DNA of 64,000 bases from Mesorhizobium kowhaii (GCF_003253745.1 NZ_MZXV01000076.1:186001-250000); one strand, 5' to 3'. Shown: positions 1 to 9,291, numbered from the stretch's first letter. Numbers and translations: made by a program. The notes: generated by a model from the sequence alone, not told the origin.

Positions 1-1
1 C

Positions 2-271
2 CCCGACTACATATCGGGCGGCAGCGACACGCTGAGCTACTCGATACCGCTTGCCGATTTGCCGAAGGGCGCACGCCCTGCCAGCATCGAGGCTGACCTC
101 TACTACCAGGCGACGCCTCCGTCCTATCTGCAGGATCGATTCTGCACCGCCAAGGGCCCCGATACCGATCGCCTGTATTTCCTGGTCGGGCATCTCAATC
201 TCGCCGGCACGCAAGCAGACGGATGGAAGCTAAAAGTGGTCGGCAGCGGAAATGTCGCCGTCCAGCCCTGA
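2..271 (+). CDS. C-terminal end of an unidentified protein (5' truncated by window)
   Basis: An open frame runs from the window edge to a TGA at 269-271, giving the last 89 residues of a protein. The visible part has a run YYQATPPSYLQDRF followed by RLYFLVGHLNLAGT and WKLKVV near the end. I have a weak memory of this kind of ending in hypothetical proteins with cytochrome-c-like domains, but no heme motif is visible here, so I assign no function. The stop is followed 12 bp later by a palindromic repeat. The true start lies outside the window. Confidence 0.6.
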   Translation, partial: PDYISGGSDTLSYSIPLADLPKGARPASIEADLYYQATPPSYLQDRFCTAKGPDTDRLYFLVGHLNLAGTQADGWKLKVVGSGNVAVQP

Positions 272-283
272 TCTCTGCTTTGA

Positions 284-352
284 CGCAATTCCCCAGGGAA
301 AGCGCTAGGCGCTTTTCCAGGGAAAACCGTTTCACACTTTTTTTGGAATTGC
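284..352. repeat. Palindromic intergenic repeat, AATTCC-arm type
   Basis: Eight-base arms (GCAATTCC at 284-291, GGAATTGC at 345-352) enclose an inner palindrome (AAGCGC-TAG-GCGCTT at 299-313) and, on the minus strand, the core AAAGTGTGAAACGGTTTTCC. It matches the elements at 50975 and 51128. It overlaps the last codons of the racemase gene and contains that gene's stop codon. Confidence 0.8.
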
Positions 353-1048
353 TTCCGGCAGCATGAAGGCCACCGCGGCCTCGGCATGGATGCGCGTCGT
401 GTCGAAGACCGGAATGTCGAAATCCGGCTGGCCGATCAGCATGGTGATCTCGGTGCAGCCCATGATGACGCTGTCGGCGGCCTCGTCGCGCCGCAGGCGT
501 TCGGTCTCGGCGATATAGGCCACTTTCGAGGCTTCGGTGACGACGCCCTGGCACAGTTCCTCGTAGATGACGCGATGGACCATGTCGCGGCCGGCTGCAT
601 CGGGCACGACCGGCCGCAGACCATATTTGTCGGCAAGCCGGCCCTTGTAGAAATCCTGCTCCATCGTGAACCGCGTTGCCAGCAGCGCCGGGCGCTGCAT
701 GCCGGCGCGCTTGACGGCCGCCGCGGTAGCGTCGGCGATGTGGATCAGCGGGATCGACACCGATGCTTGCACCTGGTCGGCCAGCTTGTGCATGGTGTTG
801 GTGCACAGTAGCAGGCCTTCCGCGCCGCCCGCCTCAAGTCTGCGCGCCGCTTCGACGAGAAGCACGCCGGCGCCGTCCCAGTCACCGTGATGCTGCCGCT
901 CGGCGATCTCGGCGAAGTCGAACGACCACAGCAGCAGCTTCGCCGAATGCAGCCCGCCGAGACGCTCGCGCACGATCTCGTTGAGCAGGCGATAATAGAT
1001 CGCTGTTGATTCCCAGCTCATGCCGCCCAGAAGGCCAAGGGTTTTCAT
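332..1048 (-). CDS. Aspartate/glutamate racemase family protein
   Basis: A 238-residue protein of the cofactor-independent Asp/Glu racemase family, which interconverts L- and D-amino acids with two cysteines as acid/base. The N-terminus has GLLGGMSWEST (residues 5-15). The two expected catalytic cysteines are both present, in LLLCTNTMHK (Cys82) and MGCTE (Cys198). Length is normal for the family (about 230). It lies 53 nt downstream of priA on the same strand and may be read through from it. The last codons (AIPKKV) and the stop come from a palindromic repeat, so the original C-terminus may have differed. Exact substrate is unknown; aspartate is the usual one for this subgroup. Confidence 0.85.
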   Translation of the reverse strand: MKTLGLLGGMSWESTAIYYRLLNEIVRERLGGLHSAKLLLWSFDFAEIAERQHHGDWDGAGVLLVEAARRLEAGGAEGLLLCTNTMHKLADQVQASVSIPLIHIADATAAAVKRAGMQRPALLATRFTMEQDFYKGRLADKYGLRPVVPDAAGRDMVHRVIYEELCQGVVTEASKVAYIAETERLRRDEAADSVIMGCTEITMLIGQPDFDIPVFDTTRIHAEAAVAFMLPEAIPKKV

Positions 1049-1101
1049 ATGATCTTCCTGTCTCGCCGGCTTTGAGGCAGCCTAGCGCTGAAATCGCGAC
1101 C

Positions 1102-3285
1102 TTACAAAAAGCTCTGCGGATCGATGTCGACCTGTACCCTGACCGAGCCGCGCTGTTTCGGGCCATTGGCCAACATGGCGCGGATGAAGCCTTGCATGTC
1201 GGCGCGCCGCTCGCCCTGGATCAGCAGGCGAAAGCGGTGACGGCCGCCGAGCAATGACAACGGCGCCTCCGCTGGTCCCAGCACGAACAGATCGGTGGCC
1301 TCGGGCGCGGCACGGCGCAGGCCGCGCGCATGGCCCTCGGCTTCCGCCCGCGTCACGGCGCTGACGATGACGCCGGCGAGCCGGCCGAAGGGCGGCAAGG
1401 CTGCCCGTTCACGCTCGGCGATCTCGCGCTCGTAAAAAGCCTCGGCATCGCCGGAGACGATCGCCCGCATCACCGGATGGTCGGGCTGAAAAGTCTGCAG
1501 CAGGCCGAGGCTCTTCTTGCCGGTGCGGCCGGCGCGGCCGGTGACCTGGCTGAGCAGCTGGAAGGTGCGCTCGGCGGCGCGCGGATCGCCATTGGCGAGA
1601 CCGAGATCGGCATCGACGACACCGACCAAGGTCATATTGGGGAAGTTATGCCCCTTGGCGACAAGCTGCGTGCCGATGACGATGTCGGCCTCGCCATTGG
1701 CGATCGCCTCCAGCTCCAGCCGCAACCGCCGCACGCCGCCCATCAGGTCGGATGACAAAACGATGGTGCGCGCATCCGGAAAATGCGCGACGACCTCTTC
1801 GGCGATGCGTTCGACGCCGGGTCCGCAAGCAACCAGATGGTCCAGCGTGCCGCATTCCGGGCAGGCTTCGGGGCGGCGCTCATTGTGTCCGCAATGATGG
1901 CAGACCAGCTGGCCGCGAAAGCGATGCTCGACCAGCCAGGCCGAGCACACCGGGCAGCCGAAGCGGTGGCCGCAGACCCGGCACAGCGTCAGCGGCGCAT
2001 AGCCGCGCCGGTTGAGGAACAGCAGCGATTGCTCCTTCCTCTCCAGCGTCTGGCGCATTTGGTCGAGCAGCGCCGGCGACAGGAAGCCGCCGCGCGCTGG
2101 TGACGCTCGCCGCATGTCGACTGCCTTGAGATGAGGAAGAGCCGCCTCGGCAAAGCGGGCGGAAAGCACGGCCCTGTTGTAGCGGCCCTGGCTGGCGTTG
2201 ACCCGGCTTTCGACCGATGGCGTCGCCGACGCCAGCACCACCGGAAAGCTGCCGATATGGCCGCGCACCACCGCCATATCGCGCGCATTATAGAAGACGC
2301 GGTCTTCCTGCTTGTAGGCGGGGTCATGCTCCTCGTCGACGACGATCAGGCCAAGCTCCCTGAACGGCAGGAACAGCGCCGAGCGCGCGCCGGCGACGAC
2401 GCGCACGCCGCCTTCCGCCACTTGCCGCCAGACCCGTTCCCGCATCCGTGGCGGCAGGTCCGAGTGCCATTCGCCCGGCTTGGCGCCGAAACGCTGCTGG
2501 AAGCGCTCGAGAAAGGCGTGCGTCAGCGCGATTTCCGGCAGCAGGATCAGCACCTGCTTGCCCTGGTCGAGCGCGGCCGCCACCGCCTCGAAATAGACTT
2601 CCGTCTTGCCCGACCCGGTGACGCCGTCGAGCAGCGCGACATTGAACACACCAGCCGCGACATTGGCGCGCAACATCTGCGCGGCGTCATTCTGGTCCGG
2701 CATCAGTTCCGGTATCGCGTAGCTGGTGTCGGGCGTTGCCACCACCGGGCGCGGCGGGATCATCACCGTCTCGAACACGCCCTGTGCCCTCAACCCGTCG
2801 ATCACCGTCGACGATACGCCGGCCGCGTGCGCAAGGCCGGACCGCGTCCAGGCAAGGCCGCCTTCGGCCGTCTCCAGCACGCGTTCTCGGGCCCCCGTCA
2901 TCCTGTCGGGCGTTAAGAGGGTGCGCTGCAGCCCCTCGATCCATGGTTCGGGGTCGAAAGCCTCCGGCGCCCTGAGCAGCATTCGCGCCACCATGCCGGG
3001 CGGCGACAGCGTGTACTGCGCCACCCAGTCGACGAAGCGGCGCATGGCGCGGTCGATCGGCGGGCAGTCGAAGACCTGCTCGATCGGGCGCAGCTTTTTC
3101 GCATCGACCTTCTCGACCGCGCCATCCCAGACGATGCCGGCGACCTGGCGCGGACCGAGCGGCACGCGCACGATCGAGCCCGGCACCACGCGCATGCCGG
3201 CCGGCACGGCATAGGTGTAGGGGCGTTCGGCGGGCATCGGCACCAGCACCGGTGCGGCTGCGACAAAGGGCGAATCTTCGATCAT
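1102..3285 (-). CDS. priA: Primosomal protein N' (replication restart helicase PriA)
   Basis: A 727-residue superfamily 2 DNA helicase that reloads the replisome at stalled forks. The N-terminal 3'-DNA-end binding domain covers roughly residues 1-110. Walker A is GVTGSGKT (221-228) and the Walker B box is DEEH (317-320). The insertion zinc module carries eight cysteines (435, 438, 444, 447, 462, 465, 475, 478), all present, so both zinc sites look intact. GRAGR follows in the second RecA-like domain. Length is typical of the family. It is divergent from the transaldolase gene, 90 bp away, and precedes the racemase gene on the same strand. Confidence 0.96.
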   Translation of the reverse strand: MIEDSPFVAAAPVLVPMPAERPYTYAVPAGMRVVPGSIVRVPLGPRQVAGIVWDGAVEKVDAKKLRPIEQVFDCPPIDRAMRRFVDWVAQYTLSPPGMVARMLLRAPEAFDPEPWIEGLQRTLLTPDRMTGARERVLETAEGGLAWTRSGLAHAAGVSSTVIDGLRAQGVFETVMIPPRPVVATPDTSYAIPELMPDQNDAAQMLRANVAAGVFNVALLDGVTGSGKTEVYFEAVAAALDQGKQVLILLPEIALTHAFLERFQQRFGAKPGEWHSDLPPRMRERVWRQVAEGGVRVVAGARSALFLPFRELGLIVVDEEHDPAYKQEDRVFYNARDMAVVRGHIGSFPVVLASATPSVESRVNASQGRYNRAVLSARFAEAALPHLKAVDMRRASPARGGFLSPALLDQMRQTLERKEQSLLFLNRRGYAPLTLCRVCGHRFGCPVCSAWLVEHRFRGQLVCHHCGHNERRPEACPECGTLDHLVACGPGVERIAEEVVAHFPDARTIVLSSDLMGGVRRLRLELEAIANGEADIVIGTQLVAKGHNFPNMTLVGVVDADLGLANGDPRAAERTFQLLSQVTGRAGRTGKKSLGLLQTFQPDHPVMRAIVSGDAEAFYEREIAERERAALPPFGRLAGVIVSAVTRAEAEGHARGLRRAAPEATDLFVLGPAEAPLSLLGGRHRFRLLIQGERRADMQGFIRAMLANGPKQRGSVRVQVDIDPQSFL

Positions 3286-3375
3286 GAGGCGTGACCTTGC
3301 CCCGACTTTGGTCTAGATCAAAGCGCAACGCTGAACGTGCCTTTCCCAGCACGACGAAATCGTCAGGAGACCGCC

Positions 3376-4032
3376 ATGAAATTTTTTGTCGACACCGCCG
3401 ACGTCAAGGATATCCGTGAGCTGAACGATCTGGGCCTGCTTGACGGCGTCACCACCAACCCATCGCTGATCCTGAAATCCGGCGGCAAGATCGCCGATGT
3501 CACCAAGCAGATCTGCGACATCGTCAAGGGTCCGGTCTCGGCCGAAGTCACCGCCACCGAATATTCCGAGATGATGCAGCAGGCCAGGGTTCTGGCCAAG
3601 ATCGCCGACAATGTCTGCATCAAGGTGCCGCTGACGCTGGACGGCCTGAAGGCCTGCAAGACCATCCGCACCGAGATGAACCGCCTGGTCAACGTCACGC
3701 TGTGCTTCTCGGCCAACCAGGCGCTTCTGGCGGCCAAGGCCGGTGCGTCCTTCATCTCGCCCTTCGTCGGCCGCATCGACGACATCGGCATCGACGGCAT
3801 GGAGCTGATCCAGGAGATCCGGCAGATCTACGACAATTACGATTTCCAGACCGAGATCCTCGTTGCTTCGGTTCGCACCGTGAACCATGTCAAGCAGGCG
3901 GCACTCATCGGCGCCGATGTTGTTACCGCGCCGCCGGCGACGCTGAAGGCACTGGTCAAGCATCCGCTGACCGACAAGGGCCTGGAACAGTTCCTCGCCG
4001 ACTGGGCAAAGACCGGCCAATCTATCGGCTGA
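3376..4032 (+). CDS. tal: Transaldolase (small, fructose-6-phosphate aldolase/TalC type)
   Basis: A 218-residue protein of the short transaldolase family, a cytosolic decameric enzyme of the non-oxidative pentose phosphate pathway. It opens with MKFFVDTAD, and the Schiff-base lysine is Lys83 in NVCIKVPLT. The GVTTNPSL motif (24-31) is also conserved. The start at 3376 is chosen because an upstream AGGAG (3364-3368) lies at a good distance and family members start at exactly this sequence; an upstream ATG at 3337 would add 13 unrelated residues. It is followed by a rho-independent terminator. The sequence does not settle whether it acts as transaldolase or as fructose-6-phosphate aldolase. Confidence 0.93.
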   Translation: MKFFVDTADVKDIRELNDLGLLDGVTTNPSLILKSGGKIADVTKQICDIVKGPVSAEVTATEYSEMMQQARVLAKIADNVCIKVPLTLDGLKACKTIRTEMNRLVNVTLCFSANQALLAAKAGASFISPFVGRIDDIGIDGMELIQEIRQIYDNYDFQTEILVASVRTVNHVKQAALIGADVVTAPPATLKALVKHPLTDKGLEQFLADWAKTGQSIG

Positions 4033-4066
4033 GATGGCGATCGGCTGAGGCCAATACCGTTTCAAA

Positions 4067-4096
4067 TAAAAAAGGCCGAGCAATCGGCCTTTTTTG
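4067..4096. terminator. Bidirectional rho-independent terminator
   Basis: A perfect stem (AAAAAGGCCGA / TCGGCCTTTTT) with a four-base loop lies between the convergent transaldolase and lptE genes, with a T run on either strand, so it can serve both. Confidence 0.9.
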
Positions 4097-4118
4097 TTGA
4101 TCCAGGTTTGGAAGGGGT

Positions 4119-4703
4119 CTAGCCCGCCGTCTTGCCGTGCCTGACCAGGTCCTGGGCGATGGACAGCTGCAGCGCTTCGGCCAGTTCGCGCGCGGCACGG
4201 TTCTCGGCGTCGATCTGCGCCCGGTATGAGGCGAATTCCTGACGCGGCCTGTCGAAGGACGAGGTGATCGAGCGCCTCCCGGACGCGATCTTCGCACCGG
4301 TCTTGGCATCGCTCAGCGTATAATTGGCGGTCAGCGTCACGGAACCGGCGGTCGGCTCGTCTTCGTCGGTTCCGACCTGCACGAGTGCCGAGGACTCGAC
4401 GGCTTCGCCCACACCGAGAAAGAGCGAATAGACGGGCGAGGCCGGTTCGCCGGCGCCTCGTCCAAACCCAAAGATCAAATTGTTGCGCACCTGCTGGCCG
4501 AAACGCGTGTTGACCGGCTTGATGCCGATCGACGCCAGTTCGGCATTGGCGCTGACGGTCGAGCCGGTCGACAACGGCGCGTTCGAATAGAGCGGCCGCA
4601 CCGTGCAGGCTGAAACCAGCGCAAGCGAGCCGACAAGGCCGGCAAGCGCCATGCGGCGCAGCAAGCGGTTCAGCTCTGTCTTTTCCCGATCAGGCAACGA
4701 CAT
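4119..4703 (-). CDS. lptE: LPS-assembly lipoprotein LptE
   Basis: A 194-residue outer-membrane lipoprotein that plugs the LptD barrel in lipopolysaccharide export. A basic stretch, a hydrophobic segment and the lipobox LVSAC (lipidated Cys33) are followed by TVRPLYS, typical of alphaproteobacterial LptE. Residues near 60-75 (NTRFGQQVRNNLIF) match the family core. Its start lies 14 nt inside the 3' end of leuS, so the two genes are co-transcribed and probably translationally coupled; leuS-lptE is a familiar rhizobial order. Length is normal. Identity rests on the lipobox, the core motif and the leuS linkage rather than on strong global conservation. Confidence 0.88.
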   Translation of the reverse strand: MSLPDREKTELNRLLRRMALAGLVGSLALVSACTVRPLYSNAPLSTGSTVSANAELASIGIKPVNTRFGQQVRNNLIFGFGRGAGEPASPVYSLFLGVGEAVESSALVQVGTDEDEPTAGSVTLTANYTLSDAKTGAKIASGRRSITSSFDRPRQEFASYRAQIDAENRAARELAEALQLSIAQDLVRHGKTAG

Positions 4704-7314
4704 TGACGATCCTCTGCGGCACGATGATCACCTTGCGCGGAGCCTTACCTTCGAGCGCTTTCTGCACGAAGTCGAGAGCCAATACCGCTTTTTCGACCGC
4801 ACCTTGGTCCGCGTCGCGGGCAATTGTCAAATCCCCCCGCTTCTTGCCGTTGACCTGTACCGGATAGATAACTTCGTTGTCGACGACCAGTGCCGGATCG
4901 AAGACCGGCCAAGGCCGTTCGGCGACCAGATCGGTGCCGCCGAGCGTTTCCCAGCACTCCTCGGCCAGATGCGGCATGACCGGCGCGATCAGATGCACGA
5001 GTAGCTCCACGGCCTGCCGGCAAGCGCCTTTCAGCGCCGCATCGGCCTTGCCTTCGGCCACTTCGTTGAGCGGCGTGGTCAGTGCGTTGGCCAGTTCGTA
5101 GATGCGAGCGATGGCGCGGTTGAAGGCGAGCTTCTCGATATCTTCGCCGACCGCTTTCAGGATCTTGTGCGCCGCCTTGGAGACCACTCCAGCTTCGCCG
5201 CCACCAGCCGCCACGGGCTCGACACCCACCAGCGTTTCCGCCGCCGTCGACACCAGGCGCCAGATGCGCTGGATGAAGCGATGCGCGCCGGCGGCGCCAT
5301 CGTCGGTCCATTCAACATCGCGCTCGGGCGGCGAGTCCGACAGCATGAACCAGCGCGCCGTGTCGGCGCCGTAGCCGTCGGTGATGTCTTCCGGGCTCAC
5401 CGTGTTCTTCTTCGACTTCGACATCTTTTCGAGCGGGCCGATCGTCACGGCTTCGCCGGTGGCGATGTCGATGGCCTGGCGCTTGCCGTCAACGTCCTCC
5501 AGCCGCACTTCGGTGGGCGCCAGCCAGCGGCCATTCGATGACGAGCCGACTCGGTAGGTTTCGTGCACCACCATGCCTTGCGTGAACAGGCCCTTGAACG
5601 GCTCGGCCAGGCCGACATGGCCGGTCTCGCGCATGGCGCGAGTGAAGAAGCGCGAATAGAGCAGGTGCAGGATCGCGTGCTCGATGCCGCCAATATACTG
5701 GTCGACCGCCAGCCACTCATTCGCTGCCTTGGGATCGGTCGGCTCATACGCCCAGGGCGCCGTGAAGCGGGCGAAATACCAGGACGAATCGACGAACGTG
5801 TCCATCGTGTCGGTTTCGCGCCGCGCTTCCTTGCCGCATTGCGGGCACTTCACATGCCGCCAGGTCGGATGGCGATCGAGCGGATTGCCCGGCCGGTCAA
5901 AATCGACATCGTCGGGCAGCCTGACCGGCAGGTCGGCCTTCGGCACCGGCACCACGCCGCAATCCTCGCAATGGATCATCGGGATCGGGCAGCCCCAGTA
6001 ACGCTGGCGCGAAATGCCCCAGTCGCGCAGGCGGAAATTCACCTTGCGCTCGGCCATCGGCCGGTTGCCGATGGTCTTCTGCTCCAGCAGTTTCGCGACC
6101 TCGTCGAAGGCCTGGTCCGGCTTCATGCCGTCGAGGAAGCGCGAATTGATCATCACGCCGTCGCCGTCATAGGCTCCATCGATGATTTGGAAGCTCGCTG
6201 GATTCTCGCCTTCCGGCATCACCACCGGGATCACCGGCAGGCCGTATTTGTTGGCGAAGTCGAGGTCGCGCTGGTCGCCGGACGGACAGCCGAAGATGGC
6301 GCCGGTGCCGTATTCCATCAGCACGAAATTGGCGACATAGACGGGCAGCGTCCAGCTGTCGTCAAACGGATGAACGACGCGGATGCCGGTGTCAAAGCCC
6401 TTCTTCTCGGCCGTCTCCAGCGCCGCCACCGAAGTGCCCATATGGCGGACCTCGTCGACGAACTTGGCCAGCCCCGGATTGGTCTCCGCAGCCTTCCTGG
6501 CCAGCGGATGATCGGCGGCGACAGCCATGAAGGAGGCGCCGAAAATGGTGTCGGGCCTTGTCGTATAGACTTCCAGCTCATGCTCGCCACCGATGGCGTC
6601 GGCCAGCGGCCAGCGGATCAGCAGGCCCTCGGAGCGGCCGATCCAGTTCTGCTGCATCAGCTTCACTTTTTCCGGCCATTCGTCGAGGCCGTCGAGCGAA
6701 TCCAGCAGGTCCTGCGCGAAGTCGGTGATCCTGAAGAACCACTGCGTCAGTTCGCGCTGTTCGACCAACGCGCCCGAACGCCAGCCGCGCCCGTCGATGA
6801 CCTGCTCGTTGGCGAGCACGGTCATGTCCTCCGGATCCCAGTTGACCTTGGAGGATTTGCGCGTCACCAGCCCCTTCTCGACAAAATCGAGGAACAGCAT
6901 CTGCTGGCGGTGGTAATAGTCGACGTCGCAGGTGGCGAATTCACGCGCCCAGTCCAGCGACAGGCCCATGACCTTGAGCTGCTCGCGCATCGTGGCGATG
7001 TTCTGGTAGGTCCATTCCTTGGGATGGACCTTGTTCTGCATCGCCGCGTTCTCGGCCGGCATGCCGAAGGCGTCCCAGCCCATCGGATGCAGCACGTTGA
7101 AGCCCTTGGCTCGCTTGTAGCGCGCCACCACGTCGCCCATCGTGTAGTTGCGGGTGTGGCCGATATGGATGCGCCCCGACGGATAGGGGAACATCTCCAG
7201 CACGTAGTATTTCGGACGCGGATCGTCGTTGTGCGCTTCGAAAAGCTTCTTGGCGTCCCAGGCCTTTTGCCATTTGGGCTCTGACGCGCGCGGATTGTAT
7301 CGTTCGGTTGCCAT
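4690..7314 (-). CDS. leuS: Leucyl-tRNA synthetase
   Basis: An 874-residue class I aminoacyl-tRNA synthetase that charges tRNA-Leu. HIGH is at residues 50-53 (in PYPSGRIHIGHT) and KMSKS at 630-634. The CP1 editing domain (TTRPDTIFGASF, GTGAIFG) and a CxxC zinc module (CPQCGK) are present. The start at 7314 (MATERYNPR) matches homologues; an in-frame ATG eight codons upstream would add non-conserved residues. It is divergent from the YggS-type gene, with 153 bp between them, and is followed by lptE with a 14-nt overlap. Confidence 0.97.
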   Translation of the reverse strand: MATERYNPRASEPKWQKAWDAKKLFEAHNDDPRPKYYVLEMFPYPSGRIHIGHTRNYTMGDVVARYKRAKGFNVLHPMGWDAFGMPAENAAMQNKVHPKEWTYQNIATMREQLKVMGLSLDWAREFATCDVDYYHRQQMLFLDFVEKGLVTRKSSKVNWDPEDMTVLANEQVIDGRGWRSGALVEQRELTQWFFRITDFAQDLLDSLDGLDEWPEKVKLMQQNWIGRSEGLLIRWPLADAIGGEHELEVYTTRPDTIFGASFMAVAADHPLARKAAETNPGLAKFVDEVRHMGTSVAALETAEKKGFDTGIRVVHPFDDSWTLPVYVANFVLMEYGTGAIFGCPSGDQRDLDFANKYGLPVIPVVMPEGENPASFQIIDGAYDGDGVMINSRFLDGMKPDQAFDEVAKLLEQKTIGNRPMAERKVNFRLRDWGISRQRYWGCPIPMIHCEDCGVVPVPKADLPVRLPDDVDFDRPGNPLDRHPTWRHVKCPQCGKEARRETDTMDTFVDSSWYFARFTAPWAYEPTDPKAANEWLAVDQYIGGIEHAILHLLYSRFFTRAMRETGHVGLAEPFKGLFTQGMVVHETYRVGSSSNGRWLAPTEVRLEDVDGKRQAIDIATGEAVTIGPLEKMSKSKKNTVSPEDITDGYGADTARWFMLSDSPPERDVEWTDDGAAGAHRFIQRIWRLVSTAAETLVGVEPVAAGGGEAGVVSKAAHKILKAVGEDIEKLAFNRAIARIYELANALTTPLNEVAEGKADAALKGACRQAVELLVHLIAPVMPHLAEECWETLGGTDLVAERPWPVFDPALVVDNEVIYPVQVNGKKRGDLTIARDADQGAVEKAVLALDFVQKALEGKAPRKVIIVPQRIVNVVA

Positions 7315-7467
7315 GGGACGTTTTTCACTTAAAAGCATGCGGACTGCGGGCGACAGCTCGGCAGTTCATTGGATATGGTCCGGGTGTTCACCATGGTTTG
7401 GCAAACCCGTCAACCATATGGGTCTCGCGTCGATCAAAAACGCGGATCAAAACAGCGGGATTTGCAT

Positions 7468-8130
7468 ATGGGCGACGCAGTTCAGCAGTTTTTCGCGGTC
7501 AAGGCGAAGATCGCCGCCGCCGAGCGCGAGGCCGGTCGCCAAGCTGGCGCGGTGACTCTGGTCGCGGTTTCCAAGACCTTTGACGCCGCCGATATAAGCC
7601 CGGTCATGGAGGCCGGCCAGCGCGTCTTCGGCGAAAACCGCGTGCAGGAGGCGCAAGGAAAATGGCCGGCGCTGAAGGAGGCTTTTCCCGACATCGAACT
7701 GCATCTGATCGGCCCGCTGCAGTCGAACAAGGCGAAGGAGGCGGTGGCGCTGTTCGACGTCATCGAGACGGTCGATCGCGACAAGATCGCCGTTGAACTC
7801 GCCAGGGAGATCACCAGGCAGGGCCGCGCGCCAAAGCTCTATGTCCAGGTCAACACCGGCTCCGAGCCGCAGAAGGCCGGCATCGAACCGCGTGACGCGG
7901 TCGCCTTCGTCACTCGTTGCCGTGATGTCCATGGCCTCGCCATCGAAGGCCTGATGTGCATCCCGCCGGCCGACGAGAACCCTGGTCCTCACTTCGCCCT
8001 GCTGGAGAAGCTTGGGCATGAGGCCGGCGTCGCCAAACTGTCGATGGGCATGTCCGGCGATTACGAGACGGCGGTCGCCTTTGGCGCCACCAGTGTCAGG
8101 GTCGGCTCGGCGATCTTCGGCAGCCGCTGA
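7468..8130 (+). CDS. YggS/PROSC family PLP-binding protein
   Basis: A 220-residue pyridoxal-phosphate homeostasis protein with an alanine-racemase-like TIM barrel and no C-terminal domain. The PLP lysine is Lys36 in LVAVSKT. FGENRVQEA, HLIGPLQSNK and SMGMSGDYETAVAFGATSVRVGSAIFG are diagnostic of the family. I chose the ATG at 7468 because homologues begin close to this point; an in-frame upstream start at 7369 adds 33 residues with no family likeness. The protein buffers free PLP and affects amino- and keto-acid balance. It stands alone, divergent from leuS. Confidence 0.93.
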   Translation: MGDAVQQFFAVKAKIAAAEREAGRQAGAVTLVAVSKTFDAADISPVMEAGQRVFGENRVQEAQGKWPALKEAFPDIELHLIGPLQSNKAKEAVALFDVIETVDRDKIAVELAREITRQGRAPKLYVQVNTGSEPQKAGIEPRDAVAFVTRCRDVHGLAIEGLMCIPPADENPGPHFALLEKLGHEAGVAKLSMGMSGDYETAVAFGATSVRVGSAIFGSR

Positions 8131-8159
8131 CACGCCACGGCCTTTGGGCCAATTCGGCA

Positions 8160-8194
8160 GGTACGTTGTGCCAGCACTGGAAACGAAACGTACC
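8160..8194. promoter_or_regulatory. Inverted repeat upstream of aldo/keto reductase gene (possible operator)
   Basis: GGTACGTT (8160-8167) and AACGTACC (8187-8194) form an 8-bp perfect inverted repeat 48 bp before the reductase start. The right half also sits in AACG-TAC-CGTT, a short operator-like palindrome. Either a regulator site or an RNA hairpin is possible. Confidence 0.35.
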
Positions 8195-8241
8195 GTTCCT
8201 ATTTGCTTGGTGTCATCACGATTCTCCTGGAGCCTCTACCC

Positions 8242-9291
8242 ATGCGTTACAACCAGCTTGGAAATACGGGGATGTTCGTCTCCGAACTTTGCCTCGGCAC
8301 CATGACCTTCGGCGCCGCCGGCGAAAACGCCCAATGGGGCCTGATCGCCAGCCTCGACCAGAAGGGCGTCAACGAGATCGTCGCCCGCTCGCTCGCCGCC
8401 GGCGTCAATTTCTTCGACACGGCCGACGTCTATTCGTTCGGCGAGTCCGAGCGGTTGCTCGGCCAGTCGCTGAGGGATCTCGGCGTCGACAGGCAGAAGG
8501 TGGTTATCGCCACCAAGGTCCACGGCGCCATGGGCGACGGTCCGAACCAGCGTGGCTCGTCACGCGGCCACATCATGGATTCGGTCGATGCCAGCCTCGA
8601 GCGGCTGCAGCTCGATCATATCGATCTCTATCAGCTGCACGGTACCGACACGGTGACGCCGATCGACGAGACGCTGCGGGCTCTTGACGATCTGGTTGCC
8701 AGCGGCAAGGTCCGCTATGTCGGCGTTTCCAACTGGCAGGCATGGCGCATCGCCAAAGCACTCGGCATCGCCGACCGCAAGGGCTTTGCCCGTTTCGAGA
8801 CCGTCCAGTCCTATTATTCGATCGCCGGCCGCGATCTCGAGCGTGAAATCGTGCCGCTGCTCAACGAGGAGAAGCTTGGGTTGATGGTGTGGTCGCCGAT
8901 GGCGGGCGGGCTGCTCTCCGGCAAATACGGCCCCGGCGCGCCCGGCAATGGCGAGGGCCGCCGTGCCTCCTTCAACTTCCCGCCGGTCAACGAGGAGCGC
9001 GCCTGGGCGGCCGTCGCCGTCATGCGCGAGATCGCCAGGAAGCACGATGTGAGCGTTGCCACGGTGGCGCTCGGCTATGTCCTGGCCAAGCCTTTCGTGA
9101 TGAGCGTTATCATCGGCGCCAGCCGCATGGAGCAGCTGGAACAGAACCTTGCCACCACCCAGCTGAAGCTCGACACCGACGATCTCGTCCGCCTCGATGA
9201 GGTCAGTGCCTTGCCGGCCGAATATCCCGGCTGGATGGTGGAGCGCCAGGCAGCCGGCCGCCGCCCGGCACCGTTCACGCCAAAAGCATAG
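8242..9291 (+). CDS. Aldo/keto reductase
   Basis: A 349-residue NADPH-dependent (beta/alpha)8 oxidoreductase of the AKR superfamily. The catalytic tetrad is visible: Asp59 and Tyr64 in FFDTADVY, Lys92 in ATKVHG, and the histidine in LYQLHG. The C-terminal coenzyme-binding segment IIGASRMEQLEQNL is also present. The start follows a GGAG (8230-8233). It is paralogous to the AKR at 11630, about 2.3 kb away. A perfect hairpin follows the gene. The substrate is not predictable from sequence. Confidence 0.9.
   Translation: MRYNQLGNTGMFVSELCLGTMTFGAAGENAQWGLIASLDQKGVNEIVARSLAAGVNFFDTADVYSFGESERLLGQSLRDLGVDRQKVVIATKVHGAMGDGPNQRGSSRGHIMDSVDASLERLQLDHIDLYQLHGTDTVTPIDETLRALDDLVASGKVRYVGVSNWQAWRIAKALGIADRKGFARFETVQSYYSIAGRDLEREIVPLLNEEKLGLMVWSPMAGGLLSGKYGPGAPGNGEGRRASFNFPPVNEERAWAAVAVMREIARKHDVSVATVALGYVLAKPFVMSVIIGASRMEQLEQNLATTQLKLDTDDLVRLDEVSALPAEYPGWMVERQAAGRRPAPFTPKA

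Noticed and set aside
5563..7284. A 573-codon open frame antisense to leuS
   Set aside because: His/Arg/Gly-rich shadow of leuS with no recognisable motif.
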